NCBI GenBank assembly: GCA_013339765.2 | Contig: CM023449.1 | Coordinates: 201,277,422-201,341,421, forward strand | Direction of reading: 5' to 3' | Length of the DNA stretch: 64,000 bases | Source of the DNA: Haemaphysalis longicornis | Lineage: Eukaryota; Arthropoda; Arachnida; Ixodida; Ixodidae | The notes under the pieces: generated by a model | Databases searched by the model: none | What the model was told of the DNA's origin: nothing | What the model saw: only the letters and a program-made list of their open reading frames with translations | In this document: in pieces, positions 48,656-58,690 of the stretch | Numbering within the stretch: position 1 is the stretch's first letter | Layout: every line of letters begins with the position of its first letter | Made by a program: the position numbers and the translations under genes

Positions 48656-49680
48656 TGGCATACCGTCTGCAAAACTGGACGCCACTCACCCACACTCACT
48701 TAAAACATATTTTTCCGCACGCCCCCCTCACTCGCACTTTCTCTCACTGGTCGCCCTTACCACTTTCACTCACTCGCGCTCACGCTTATCCCCCGCCATC
48801 ACCACTCGCGCTCCCACTCGCTGTCAACACTCACAATCACTCGAGTTTACACTTACCACTATAGTCGACACCACTCGCGCTAGTGAGTGCAACAGTCCCT
48901 TTATGAGTCGTGACGCGGAAATGTATCCGTGCATTACAACGACCGAAGTATATCGAAATAATATTCCGAAGTCAACACGCCACCAGAGAGTCGCCTCTTA
49001 GCAGGAGTGCACAGTGTCCCATAGCAGGAGTGTAGAGACGACATCTTCCCGAAGCTAAAGGCAATCGCGCAATTAACAACCATCACAGCAAGCGGCTGCT
49101 GCGACAACCGCGAGGACATAGCCACCTACGGCGACTTGTACAAGTGTTGTCGCGAGCAGATTTCCCGGTGCGGAAGCGTCTTGTGGCCACCGTGGTTAAC
49201 CTCGCAAAACACACGAGTTGTTCCCGGCGACACTTTAGGTAGTTGCACCACCCGCCAGGGGTGAGCGAGGGCTCAGCACTCGGATGTTGGGAACGGCTTG
49301 GCGTCGCAGTGGCGTGTGGTTTCACCACGGCTCACATTTCCGTTGAAGAGCGAGTGGCCCCCGCACTCGCCGCTCGCCGCAAGTGGTGAAATCGCAGGGC
49401 TCGCCGCAAGTGGCGCTCGTGCTCGCTAGCCGCACCGTGGTCGCTTCAAGCAAGGCTCGCCGCGCGATCGTAAGTGGTGTAGAACTAGCAAGTAACGTGT
49501 GGGGCTCACAACTAGCGAGTGGCCCCCGCAATCGCAAGTGGTTAATCAGGGCTGACCGCGTGTGGCTCACTGCGAGTGGTGCTCGCATTTCACTCGCACT
49601 CACCCGTACAAAACGATGGCGAGGCTCACTGATCCCTCACTCGTGAGTTGGGTGTCTGTGTGAGTGCACTCGTGAGTGAG
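48656..49680. repeat. degenerate CACTCGC / GCGAGTG array
   Basis: From 48690 to 48900 the plus strand is rich in cactcgc, ctcact and cacactca motifs. From 49330 to 49680 the complementary form dominates, with cgccgcaagtgg, gctcgcc and gcgagtggcccccgca units recurring. The two halves are in opposite orientation around a middle section of unique sequence (48900-49320). The long frames here are by-products of the array. Confidence 0.75.
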
Positions 49681-50542
49681 CCTGTCGACCTATGGTCATT
49701 GGAGTTTGTCACTGTGCATAACTTACGTTCAGATTCAATCTACTTTGAATCAAGTCATTATGGCCGTCTATCCTACCATCCGCTTCACAGACTGCGACAA
49801 AAGTGGTTCCTCGTTTTTTTGAACCATACACATTTACACAAATATCTTAAGTGCGAAAAAAGTATCAGGAGAAAGCGTTACAACATTACTCTCTTCTCCG
49901 TTTCTCGTGTTCCCCTTTTATCTCCTGAACCCCACTACACCAGTGCGAGGTAGTTAATTAACCGGGCACTACACCTGTCTAACCTTCCAACTATGTTCTA
50001 TTCGTTTTCCCTTCTCCTTCACTTTGAAACCTACCAGGAGAGTCAGCTTGGGCACTTGTTTGATGGCCACGAATTGACCTAAACTACTTTTAATTAATTC
50101 AGCCCTTCAGTGGTGTATTCGAATGCTACAAAATAAACTGGTCTTTCTGACAGTCGCAAACCTGCACACGAACAATTTTGGCCAAGGAAATGACTATCAC
50201 AGGTTTAAGCACGACATGGATAACTTGAGACCTTTTGTCTGAAGGCAACGATGGTTGAAATGCCCCGCTTTGTCGTGAGAAATTCATTCGCTGCCGTTGG
50301 GGTTGTAGGAGATCACAGAGTTTTGGTGACGGGACCGTCGCCATCTAGGAAACCAAGAAAGCTTCGTTTCGACTCCAAACTACTTTGACCGTGTGTCACG
50401 AAACGGCCTGGCCAGGCCCTCAATTTTTCATTCGGGCGGTCCACATGACGGCTTCCTCAGCAGGGGAGGGCTTTTTTGTCGCACTTCTGCACCTGAGTCA
50501 CCCCATCTGCTTTCCCGTGTTTGTTTCTTTCCTGCCTTTTGT
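49681..50542. other. no gene recognised
   Basis: AT-rich, then a gtgacggga-cgtcgccatctaggaaacc-type repeat at about 50319-50370 that is also present at 51.78 kb. No long frame. Confidence 0.5.
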
Positions 50543-51614
50543 TGTCACTGCTCCTAAGAGGGCACGTGGGGGGATGCGGTAGTTCGGCTCGCTCGCGGCT
50601 ATCTTGATTTCACGGGAGGCGAGGTCAGTGCGCCAGGGGGAACCGCAGCGGGCCAGCTCGGGCGTGTCCGCGATTCCGGGAAGGCGACGTCGCAATCGGG
50701 GGAGCAGCCCCGCACTCCAAGATGCGGCGTAGTAGCGGGGGCCCAGGGAAAGAAAGGACCAATGGGGACGGCGGAGGTGCAAATGTGCGGAAGAGTAGGG
50801 CGATCGGGCGAAGTTTATTTAAGGGTGTCCGAGCGGGAGGTGGTCGCAGCCGACTGGAGATTTTTCAACGTGCAAAACGCTGGGATGACTCGGCTTTAGC
50901 GAGTCCGTCGGTAGGTCCTCGGCGGAACGACCAGCGCTTCGTCTACGTATCGTCGTCTCGCGGGTCACACGGCCAACCAGACTCCGCACCCCGGATCCCC
51001 GAGAAAAGGTAAGCGGCTGTTCCGGCGAAGCCCACTCGACTTCGCCGTGACTTTCCGTCATTGAACTCGCGGTTACCCATACCCACGCCTAGGGTTAAGA
51101 TGTATGCCTCCTCCCAGTGTTTCTCGTGTTGCTTACAGCTTTCGTACGTGCTATGCTTTTTTTGTGTTGTTGTAACGTGTTGGCTAGGGTTAAGATGTAA
51201 GCTTCCCCACTGAGTGTCTATGTATCCCCTCCATTATGTATTAGTTTTTTTTTTTGTGGATGTTGCTTGTCTAGCTAACGCCGTGCGTTAGCCGCGAAAC
51301 GCGTACGTGCGCCTATTGTTGAGCGTCTCCCAGCTTAGTGTCTGCGCTACACAAAGCTGATGTCTGCGTAAAGGTTTTTTCTTTCTCATGTATTTTTTTA
51401 TCAAATATTGTCAAGCGTCGTCTGTCCCTATGTATCCTCGTCTTGTTCATGCAGTAAAAATAATTTGGTCTAAAACGTACTCGTGCACCTCTGTGAACTC
51501 TCAGTCACTCCAGCAACTTCTGCACACGTGCACACGCACGGGCCGGCCACCCTTTAAATTTAAATAACTGTTGTCGCGCCTCGTTTGCGCGAGCAGGCTA
51601 AGGGGGTTGTGACA
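50543..51614 (+). mobile_element. candidate solo LTR of an LTR retrotransposon
   Basis: Starts tgtcactgctcctaagag and ends ggggttgtgaca, giving TGTCAC...GTGACA inverted termini typical of LTRs. Inside is a TATA-like ttatttaag at about 50815, GC-rich DNA on both sides, and a ccgagaaaaggtaagcggct stretch resembling a splice donor. There is no gag-pol on either side, so it would be a solo LTR of about 1.07 kb. Clear direct target duplications are not seen, which lowers confidence; the termini could be coincidental. Confidence 0.4.
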
Positions 51615-51616
51615 CC

Positions 51617-51705
51617 GTGTCAGAATGGCACAATCGGATATGCATCAGATTGATAACGAGGGAGACCCACGTTCAATCCCTCGACGGGAAGTGCTTTTTC
51701 TTGAG
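51617..51705 (+). mobile_element. tRNA-like element, copy 2 (pair with 19.6 kb)
   Basis: A box tggcacaatcggatatgc at 51626 and B box cacgttcaatccc at about 51668-51680, followed by tttttcttgaggcg. The layout and sequence match 19.62 kb. It begins directly after the LTR candidate. Confidence 0.55.
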
Positions 51706-52587
51706 GCGCTTTATGTGCATTCGCTCATGATCATAATGGTTTGTGAAACTCATTATGTAAAGTTGGCTTGACTGCAGTGCGTTGTGACGGGATGATCGCC
51801 ATTAGGGAAACACAGAAAGCTGCGCTTTAAAAATAACGGCACCATAATGCTTTATATTGAGTGCATTCGGCTCATGCAAACCCGAATTTTGACGATCAGA
51901 TATATTACCGTAATTAAATAGGCAAATATTTTATGGCAGATAAACCGGTCTTTGTGGGTACTTTGACAAGGCACTGCCAAACATGTGCAAATTTCAACAA
52001 AGGTATTAAAATACAATGCGCTCCTGGAGAGCTTGGCGAGAGTGCTTCAGTACTACATAAAACAGCGAAACATACCCGTTGCTTATTTTTTTTTTAATTT
52101 ATAAACCCTTCTCCCAAATGTTTCCACAACCAACACTCGAATTTAAAAAAAATGTGCGAAACACGAATAAAGGTGGCAGATGACAGGGAGTACAACTTAG
52201 TATACCTCAGTCGCCTTGAGAAGTCATGCACTGTAGAAATGTTATTTGCTTGCGCAACATAAAATGCCGACATTTTAGGGAACAATTGTAGACCCGTTTG
52301 TATGTTTCGCCCAATGGCTTTCTCACTAATTTCTTGCTGCCTGATTATCCGGAATAGCTAAGATAGTTCATTTTTTTCCGGATTGCTGGCCCGATGGCTC
52401 CGCCGAGAGTCAGGGTTATGGTCGCGAATTGGAGTTTAGAAATTCAGTCAATCCCGAGTCGGTATTTAAATTTTGTTTCTTAGGTCAATGCTAGGGCCCA
52501 TTGCTAGCCTTGAAATTAAAATTTTGTACGCTAATGCAACACACTCCGTTCAAACGTAAAAATATGCATGCTCTCATTGCTTGAATG
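51706..52587. other. no gene recognised
   Basis: Contains the second copy of the gtgacggga-gatcgccattagggaaac repeat (51782-51828). Otherwise AT-rich DNA without long frames. Confidence 0.5.
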
Positions 52588-52720
52588 TCGGCGCCGACGC
52601 TACAAAGGCGATGAAACCCGCCGTAGTGGAGGGCTCCGGATTAATTTTCTCCCCCTCGGGAGCTTGAACGCATGGGCGTTTTCGCTTTTCGCCTCCATCA
52701 GACAAGCGGCCGGCACGGCA
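52588..52720 (-). mobile_element. Ruka-like SINE, decayed body fragment
   Basis: Complement shows tctgatggaggcgaaaagcg, an incomplete middle, then taatccggagccctccacta and cggcgccgac. It lacks the tRNA head and part of the middle, and no flanking duplication can be seen, so it is an older copy. Confidence 0.8.
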
Positions 52721-52892
52721 GACATGCTTTCAGCTGTGCATATAAATAGTGGGAAAACCGCGCCGAAAGACAAACTAAATAGAGAAAAAACGCATCATTT
52801 CACCCTTATGCTCTTAGAATGCGGTTTGGTTGCCAGTTTCGACCAGACAACGGCATTGCAGCCTTCATGAACAGGGAGGTACAAAAATGGCT

Positions 52893-52950
52893 GCGGCTTA
52901 GCTCGGCTAACCCTGGATATGCAAGTATCGTTTAGCCTGGTTAAGCCCTG
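52893..52950 (+). repeat. diverged copy of the gcagtggtttagctcagc family
   Basis: Reads gcggcttagctcggctaacc, then ctggatatgcaagtatcgtt and tagcctggttaag. Diverged from 22.97 and 39.36 kb. Confidence 0.45.
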
Positions 52951-54137
52951 TTTTCACTTGTTTAACCTTTGATTTCGCTGCAATTATTATACTTAGTTAT
53001 ACCCTCATTGTTAACCCAGCAATGACGGCTGTGCTTCATTTGTGGCTGGACATGACTGGGGTTAGACTTGGGAAGACAAGCATTGTTAACCCCACATGAA
53101 TAGACAGACCACGCTTGACGACGGTGGCTCGAATCCGCCTGCTGCTGCGCAGCTCTCAGAGAAGACGGGGCCCGTCCCGGGTATCATCCATGGCCAAGCT
53201 TGCACTGACTAATCAGTGCGGGGCTCCTCACAGCCAGGCGCGTGCCGAGTCACGTGGTCAGGTGGCGACCCAGTTGCGCAGAGCGCATGCGCCAACCTGG
53301 GAACGATGGCGGCAGAGCTCGGCGCGGCTGGTCACGTGCGTTTCCAACGCAACGGCGCAGCTGCGGTCAAATGAAGGTCAAATTCCTGGCGACGGCAAAA
53401 CTCGGCTCGACTAGATTATTATAGCTGTGCTTTATAACTCCTGGTCGGAGCTCGTCATCTCCTCCTCCCAAGGTCCATTGGAGGAAATGATGGCAGTGGG
53501 ACTCTCACGCATCCCCATATGATGCGTGGTACAGTTGCAGGAGCTCCGCATCTATTCCATCTCGGTGATTGGTTGAGAGAGAGTATTATGAGGTTCAGTT
53601 CTGCTGGCATTGGCGAGGAATCAGAACAGAAAGTTGAGCTAGCTGGATCTGATTCATGTTTAAAGCGCAGACAGACGATGCACAAGACGAGAACAACACG
53701 AGGCGTTACTTTGGAGGAGTCACCAAGTGTGCTTTTGTGTGCGTGCTCATGTGTGCACCATGTTGGCTGCCGACGCGGCAATGAGTGATTATTTCTTGAT
53801 ACGAGACCATTCTGTCGCTTGCTTATTTTGACCTTTGGAATGGTAACGTGCTCAGAAAATGGGCCTTCGATCCATACAGTGAGCTGCCTTGCAACCGTCG
53901 AACCACCATCAGTCATCAGTATTTAATATACATGCCCGCACAAACGTAACTGGCATTAGGTAGGTAAGCGTTCACGCATTTCTGCCAAAAGTTGTATTGG
54001 AGGTATTTAAGTTGGTCGTTTTTACAGTGTATTTCATTTTTTTTTTAACTTTAAGGTTCTTAGACGTGAGAAGAAGAATACTTTGTTTCACCCAATACAT
54101 TCATTGGTACGCTGAGGAACTCTGTGGGAAGATAATA
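52951..54137. other. no gene confidently recognised
   Basis: The minus frame 53455-53916 (153 codons) is the longest here but shows no conserved motif, is P/S/R-rich, and the opposite strand is open for 89 codons. Confidence 0.4.
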
Positions 54138-54300
54138 GAGTTTTAGCTGACCGTTTTCGACGGTCCGCTCCGGTATCGGCGGCCCGGTCACCGCAGCCGG
54201 AGCCAACGCCGTTCCCGGCCAAGCGCGCCACGCATGCGCAATGGCGCTCCCGCTTGTTATCGGTGCGGACTGGACAGTGAAAAACGGTGAGGTAAAACTC
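54138..54300. mobile_element. short MITE with about 17-bp inverted ends
   Basis: Left end gagttttagctgaccgt and complement of the right end gagttttacctcaccgt agree at 15 of 17 bases. The interior is GC-rich (ggtatcggcggcccggtcac). Length 163 bases. Frames at 54060-54417 run through it. Confidence 0.65.
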
Positions 54301-57300
54301 GTTAATGTGCCCACGATGAAATTTTCGCTCAACTCTCAAGGTGTAAGGCCACAAGTAAACATATGCCGGTAACATCTCTTTCACATCAAGTAGACAAAGA
54401 TATGTCAAGCCGCGCATTAATTCCTTCTAATGCACAAAATATGGCTGAATGTTCACATGCATCACTTACCACCGGGTCTCTTTTTCCGCCATAACAAAAA
54501 AAAAAAAAACACGCTATTGTTAACTCCAGAGCTGCGATTGCGCGCCCACAAAGGGCATCATCTACGGCTTGAGGTCCCGTCAAAGACGCTGCCCTAATGC
54601 ATTACGAGCGATTGTTTCTTGCCGCAAGGACATCGAGGTAAGAAATAAATACTGAAGAAGAAACGCTGCCTCCGCATTACAGCCGTAGCCACTTGAAAAT
54701 TATAAGAGATGACGCAGACTTTACTGCATTCGCGTCTCAAATCATTGTGTAGGATCTTCGCTTCCGCGTTCGATAGACGCGTATGAAGAACCTTCGCTCC
54801 AAAAGGCATGTGCTTACCGAAGGACGTGTCGTAACGCACCGGTAACGCCGTACGCGCGGTTGTTTGTCGACTCAATGCAAGCTGTCTTCCCGTCTCGGGA
54901 GATAACTCACGTATATGTATGCATAAGCCCCGGCACTGTTGCTGCGTGAATATTCAACGCTCTTGCCAAACGCTGTGGGAGACCCAGCGGGTCATTTCTA
55001 AACGACTGCGCGCGCATGCGAACGTCACATAAAGGCGGAATGAAAGACGAAGCAAGAAAAATGCCGCTGCTCCGGAGTTTCTAACGTCGGTCCGACATTG
55101 TGTGCGTGTGAATTGCGGGTCAATGTGCGTAGTAGCTGGTGTCGCTTTTGCGGTGGAGCAGCACCATGGCTTTACGCCGACTTGAGGAAAGTCAGCCGCT
55201 TTATGGCGAAGCCCTTAACGATCAGTCGTTTTCAGACCCCCATGAAAGCATCGCCATAATGCCGCCGGCCGGGCTACCGCTTCGGTACGCTCGCTTGATG
55301 CGTTTGTAGCCGCTTTGAAATTCGTCCGCGAGGTGCGTGAGGCTAGCGCTCACGCGACTGCGCCTAAACACCGGGCTCTGCCGAACGTTCTCGGACAAAA
55401 ATTGTGCTCTTCGTGTGCCGAGGCTAATAATGCGGGAGCCTGCGCTCGAGATGAGTTTGACGTTTTGGGTCAAGGCTTATTGGCTGGCGCGGCGCCATTA
55501 TTGAATGCGCTTCGGCACAAAAATAAATCATAGTGCAGGAAAACCTTAAGTGTATCGTAACGCGAAGTATACATGGGGTGGAGGGGCAATAAAATGCCCG
55601 ACTCACAAATGATCACGAAAGCTCACGGGATGTGTGCGTCCCCGAGGGTTCCACGGAATATTCGCATGCACATTATTCAACATAAAACTTGTTACCGTAT
55701 ATTAGGTGAAGCATATATGGCTAAACTTTTATGTATTCTTGATGCCCGGGAACAAGACCTCGCGATGCTCCACGTCTCTTTGGAGTGCGAGGCGTCGTAT
55801 ATAGTGAGGCGTTGGAAAAGGAACGTCCCGGTGCCTTTGCTAATAGCACGCCACACGGTCAGCATTAAACCTGCTCTCCGGCAAAAATATAATTTGCGAA
55901 GGTTTCGTGTGCATTTGAGTTTGTTTCTCTGTGCATTGTCTTGCTTGCTTCCTCACTCGCATGCTTGCCTGTCGCGTGCGTGCGTGAGTGCGTTCGTTTT
56001 CGCTGGATTTTATTTTGCTTTGCATTTGCTTGAAGTCGACAAGCCACCGTTCTTTACAATGAATTAAGCCTTTCATCTCTGGTTGTAATCTAGAAGCACT
56101 CATCTGGAGCAGTGCGCCTACGAAGATGAATGACGAGAACGTCAACGAGAATGTATTTGGCGGAGGTGGGTGGCATACCTCCGTGGGAAAAATCGTGCAC
56201 AAAATATGTGTTTGTCTTTCTTAGGTATGACAACCACCGACGTTCTAAAGAAATGAAATTTGCTTATATCTTTCATCTAAATTCTGCATCCCCTCTATGT
56301 CGTGTACTGAAAAAGCTTCGCTGGTCATCTACCTTCAGACAGTGGAATGGTTGTTCACTTTTTGAACTAGTATACGTCGTGCCTGAAATTTGCATTTTGC
56401 CCGTGCAAGTTGTGCACCAATCCTACTCTTATAGGAATGTCCACCGCATTTAACAAGTGAGAATCTATGCTTCCCGTTTAGTGTTTCACTGAGCTAGATA
56501 AAGATAACGAAAGTTTCTTGGTAACTGTACCACATTTATTAATACTAGATGCCCCAATTATTAAAACAATTACGAGGTAGCGAATACCTGCATGTCAAGC
56601 ATAACGGTTTGCAAATGGTCGATGACACTATTGCCTCGTAGAAAAGCTTTATAATGTCATCACACTGGCTGTCTTATTTGCCGTGACAACAGACAATCTG
56701 AGCATTTCATTCCATGCTATTGTTTCGGAGAGGCGAGCTTAGAAATATCTGTTCTCGGAGATCCCTAAGGTTAATCCTCTTGAAATTACCATTGAGTAGA
56801 GGAGCTTTTCAAAGCGTTGTCCCTAAGGAGTTGAAATATTTCATTCGTCTTGGTGGGACTCCAGGTAAAGCAAGGTGATGTTCTAATGGAGTACCAACTA
56901 GCTCGAACCAACACGTTGTTAAGTTGAACATACCGTTACGGTAGACTCATTACGGATTTATAAAGACCCCGCAAATAATACTTTCAATAAATCAAATACT
57001 TCCACTTATCTGTTAATCATTAAATAACTTATTTCATTAGAAGATCATTTATATAAGCATTAGGTTCGGCGGATGCAGAAATTTAATGAAGATAAGTGTG
57101 GCCGTGACTGAAATCTGCTATCTTCAAAGACTGAGGTGTTTTTCAGTTACCTTCAGGACGACACCCCTGCGGAGATTCAGGTCCCTTATTTAGGCATGCT
57201 GAATCTCTTTTGACTCTGGCGTAATTATGCTTCTTCAAGTTGCATCTTGTTATTATTGAAACACACGACTATCTTGCATTGCAGAAAAGCTAGTGTGTTG

Positions 57301-57746
57301 ATAAGTGAAGTTTTAAGTGAAGTACCGTAAAATGTTGTGTTCGATACAATTTGCAGGTTGCACATTCCGAAGTGAGCGCTCTATGATGGCTGACCTTTTT
57401 GATTGACAGGACGGGAGCAGAATTGACAGGAACGGTCATTAATTAAGCATACTCGTCTCCCAATTTAAATGATCACTGTTTATCCAATTGCTGTCATGCG
57501 GTATTTGTTGATATCTTTGTCGAAACCACATTCCAATAACTATCACGAAAGGTTTAAACGGTCACTTAACAACAAAGGAATGAATATTGTGTGGGGCCGG
57601 TGCAGAATCTTGCTTGTCGATAGAGAACACACTAAACAGAAGTCCGTCTACTAAGGGGTGCTGTGAATAAAAGTGACCACAAAGCACAGCATCACCTTTA
57701 TTCAAACAGAACAGTTTAACCCGTACGAAAAGGTCACTATGGTGTC
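54301..57746. other. no gene confidently recognised
   Basis: At 55166-55309 an ATG with a good upstream context (gcaccatgg) opens a 47-codon frame (MALRRLEESQPLYGEALND start), followed in another phase by an open stretch to 55533. At 55573-56067 a 164-codon frame shows no motif and has a low-complexity end. Nothing else was supported. Confidence 0.35.
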
Positions 57747-57822
57747 GCCGCAGTGGTACAGTGGCTAAGTACTGCTACTGAGAACTAGTTCTCGGGCTGC
57801 GCTCTCGATAAGTCGGATCCTG
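57747..57822 (+). mobile_element. diverged Ruka-like SINE head
   Basis: Reads gccgcagtggtacagtggct, then aagtactgctactgag, which aligns with the head gccgcggtggctcagtggct of the 24.9-kb copy. The B box is lost (ctctcgataagtcg). No body follows. Confidence 0.5.
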
Positions 57823-58260
57823 TACACTCATCTTTTATTGTTGCGAAGACTAAATTTCTTCGTGTTCTAAATACACGCATGGTTATAACTATCCCCTCCT
57901 CTTTGCTAGAACACTGATTCTACCATGCGTGTTGCTTCGGCGCGTTCAATCTTCCGTAAAATATAGAATAGGACGGCAGGTGCCCAAGCTCTTCAGATAG
58001 AAGGAAGTTGCGACAATAGAAGAGGTCATCGATTTGTTTCAGACGCGTTGCGATTCCTTGGTTGTATTTCGTCTTCAACGCAATGAAATAAAATATTTAA
58101 TTTTTGCGCCTTATTTGCTATTTTCTTGTTCTTGCTTCACTAAATTCACAACTTTGCACAATGTCGCACATTTTTTTTATGGAGCGAAAGCTACGTGAGT
58201 CCCATTTCTCCCAAAGGTGTTAGAATCTGGCCCGCTGTGACCATAATGCGAACATAGCCG
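57823..58260. other. no gene recognised
   Basis: AT-rich, with an ATTTTT run near 58170. No frames longer than 60 codons. Confidence 0.5.
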
Positions 58261-58261
58261 A

Positions 58262-58690
58262 AAAATCACACCATCTTCCCGTAGGAGAATCCTGAGTAGT
58301 ATGCGAAGCAGCCATGGGGTCGACTGAAGTTCCCATTAGTTTTCAGTTCGTCGTTTCCGTTGACGTTCAGCTTCGCGTGTCTTCGTTGTATCAGTAGCTT
58401 CTTGACGTAGTTTGAATGAGTGAAGGACATAAGACGCGTTCGTAGCACATGCTCCCGTCTCGGTTTGTAGCGCAGTGGGAAGAGCGCCACGTACCTCCCG
58501 TTGCGGCCAGAGAGTCGTGGGATTGAAACCGGGCACCGATTAAATATTGCTTTTTATAGTAGACTGCGCCGACGTCAGCCCGAACGCTGACGGGGCGGAA
58601 GAGACGCGCATGCGCAGTAGAGTGCGGACGGCGGACAACGACAACGAGGGAGGGAGGGACACAGCCCCTAGCATGAAATGCTTCGCATCT
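58262..58690. mobile_element. composite dispersed element: inverted-repeat end, KR-rich module, tRNA-like segment
   Basis: The left 85 bases (caccatcttcccgtaggaga and on to gttttcagttcg) match the left end at 22.20 kb. Complement of about 58336-58400 codes for TKTREAERQRKRR, the KR-rich module. Plus-strand 58395-58450 (gacgtagtttgaatga, acataagacgcgt) and the tRNA-like segment 58461-58540 (A box tagcgcagtgggaagagcg; B box gggattgaaacc) match 14.3-14.45 kb. The right end near 58670 resembles tgaaatgcttcgcatctaaa. A matching right inverted repeat was not found. Confidence 0.65.

Noticed and set aside
53455..53916. 153-codon minus-strand frame
   Set aside because: Low-information composition, opposite strand also open, no motif, no repeat evidence to explain selection.
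55573..56067. 164-codon plus-strand frame
   Set aside because: Starts in a plausible ATG but contains a piece of the gaggcgttggaaaa repeat and has a low-complexity C-terminus; no family recognised.
58461..58540. Functional tRNA gene
   Set aside because: A and B boxes are present but acceptor-stem pairing was not evident and the same context recurs at 14.3 kb.
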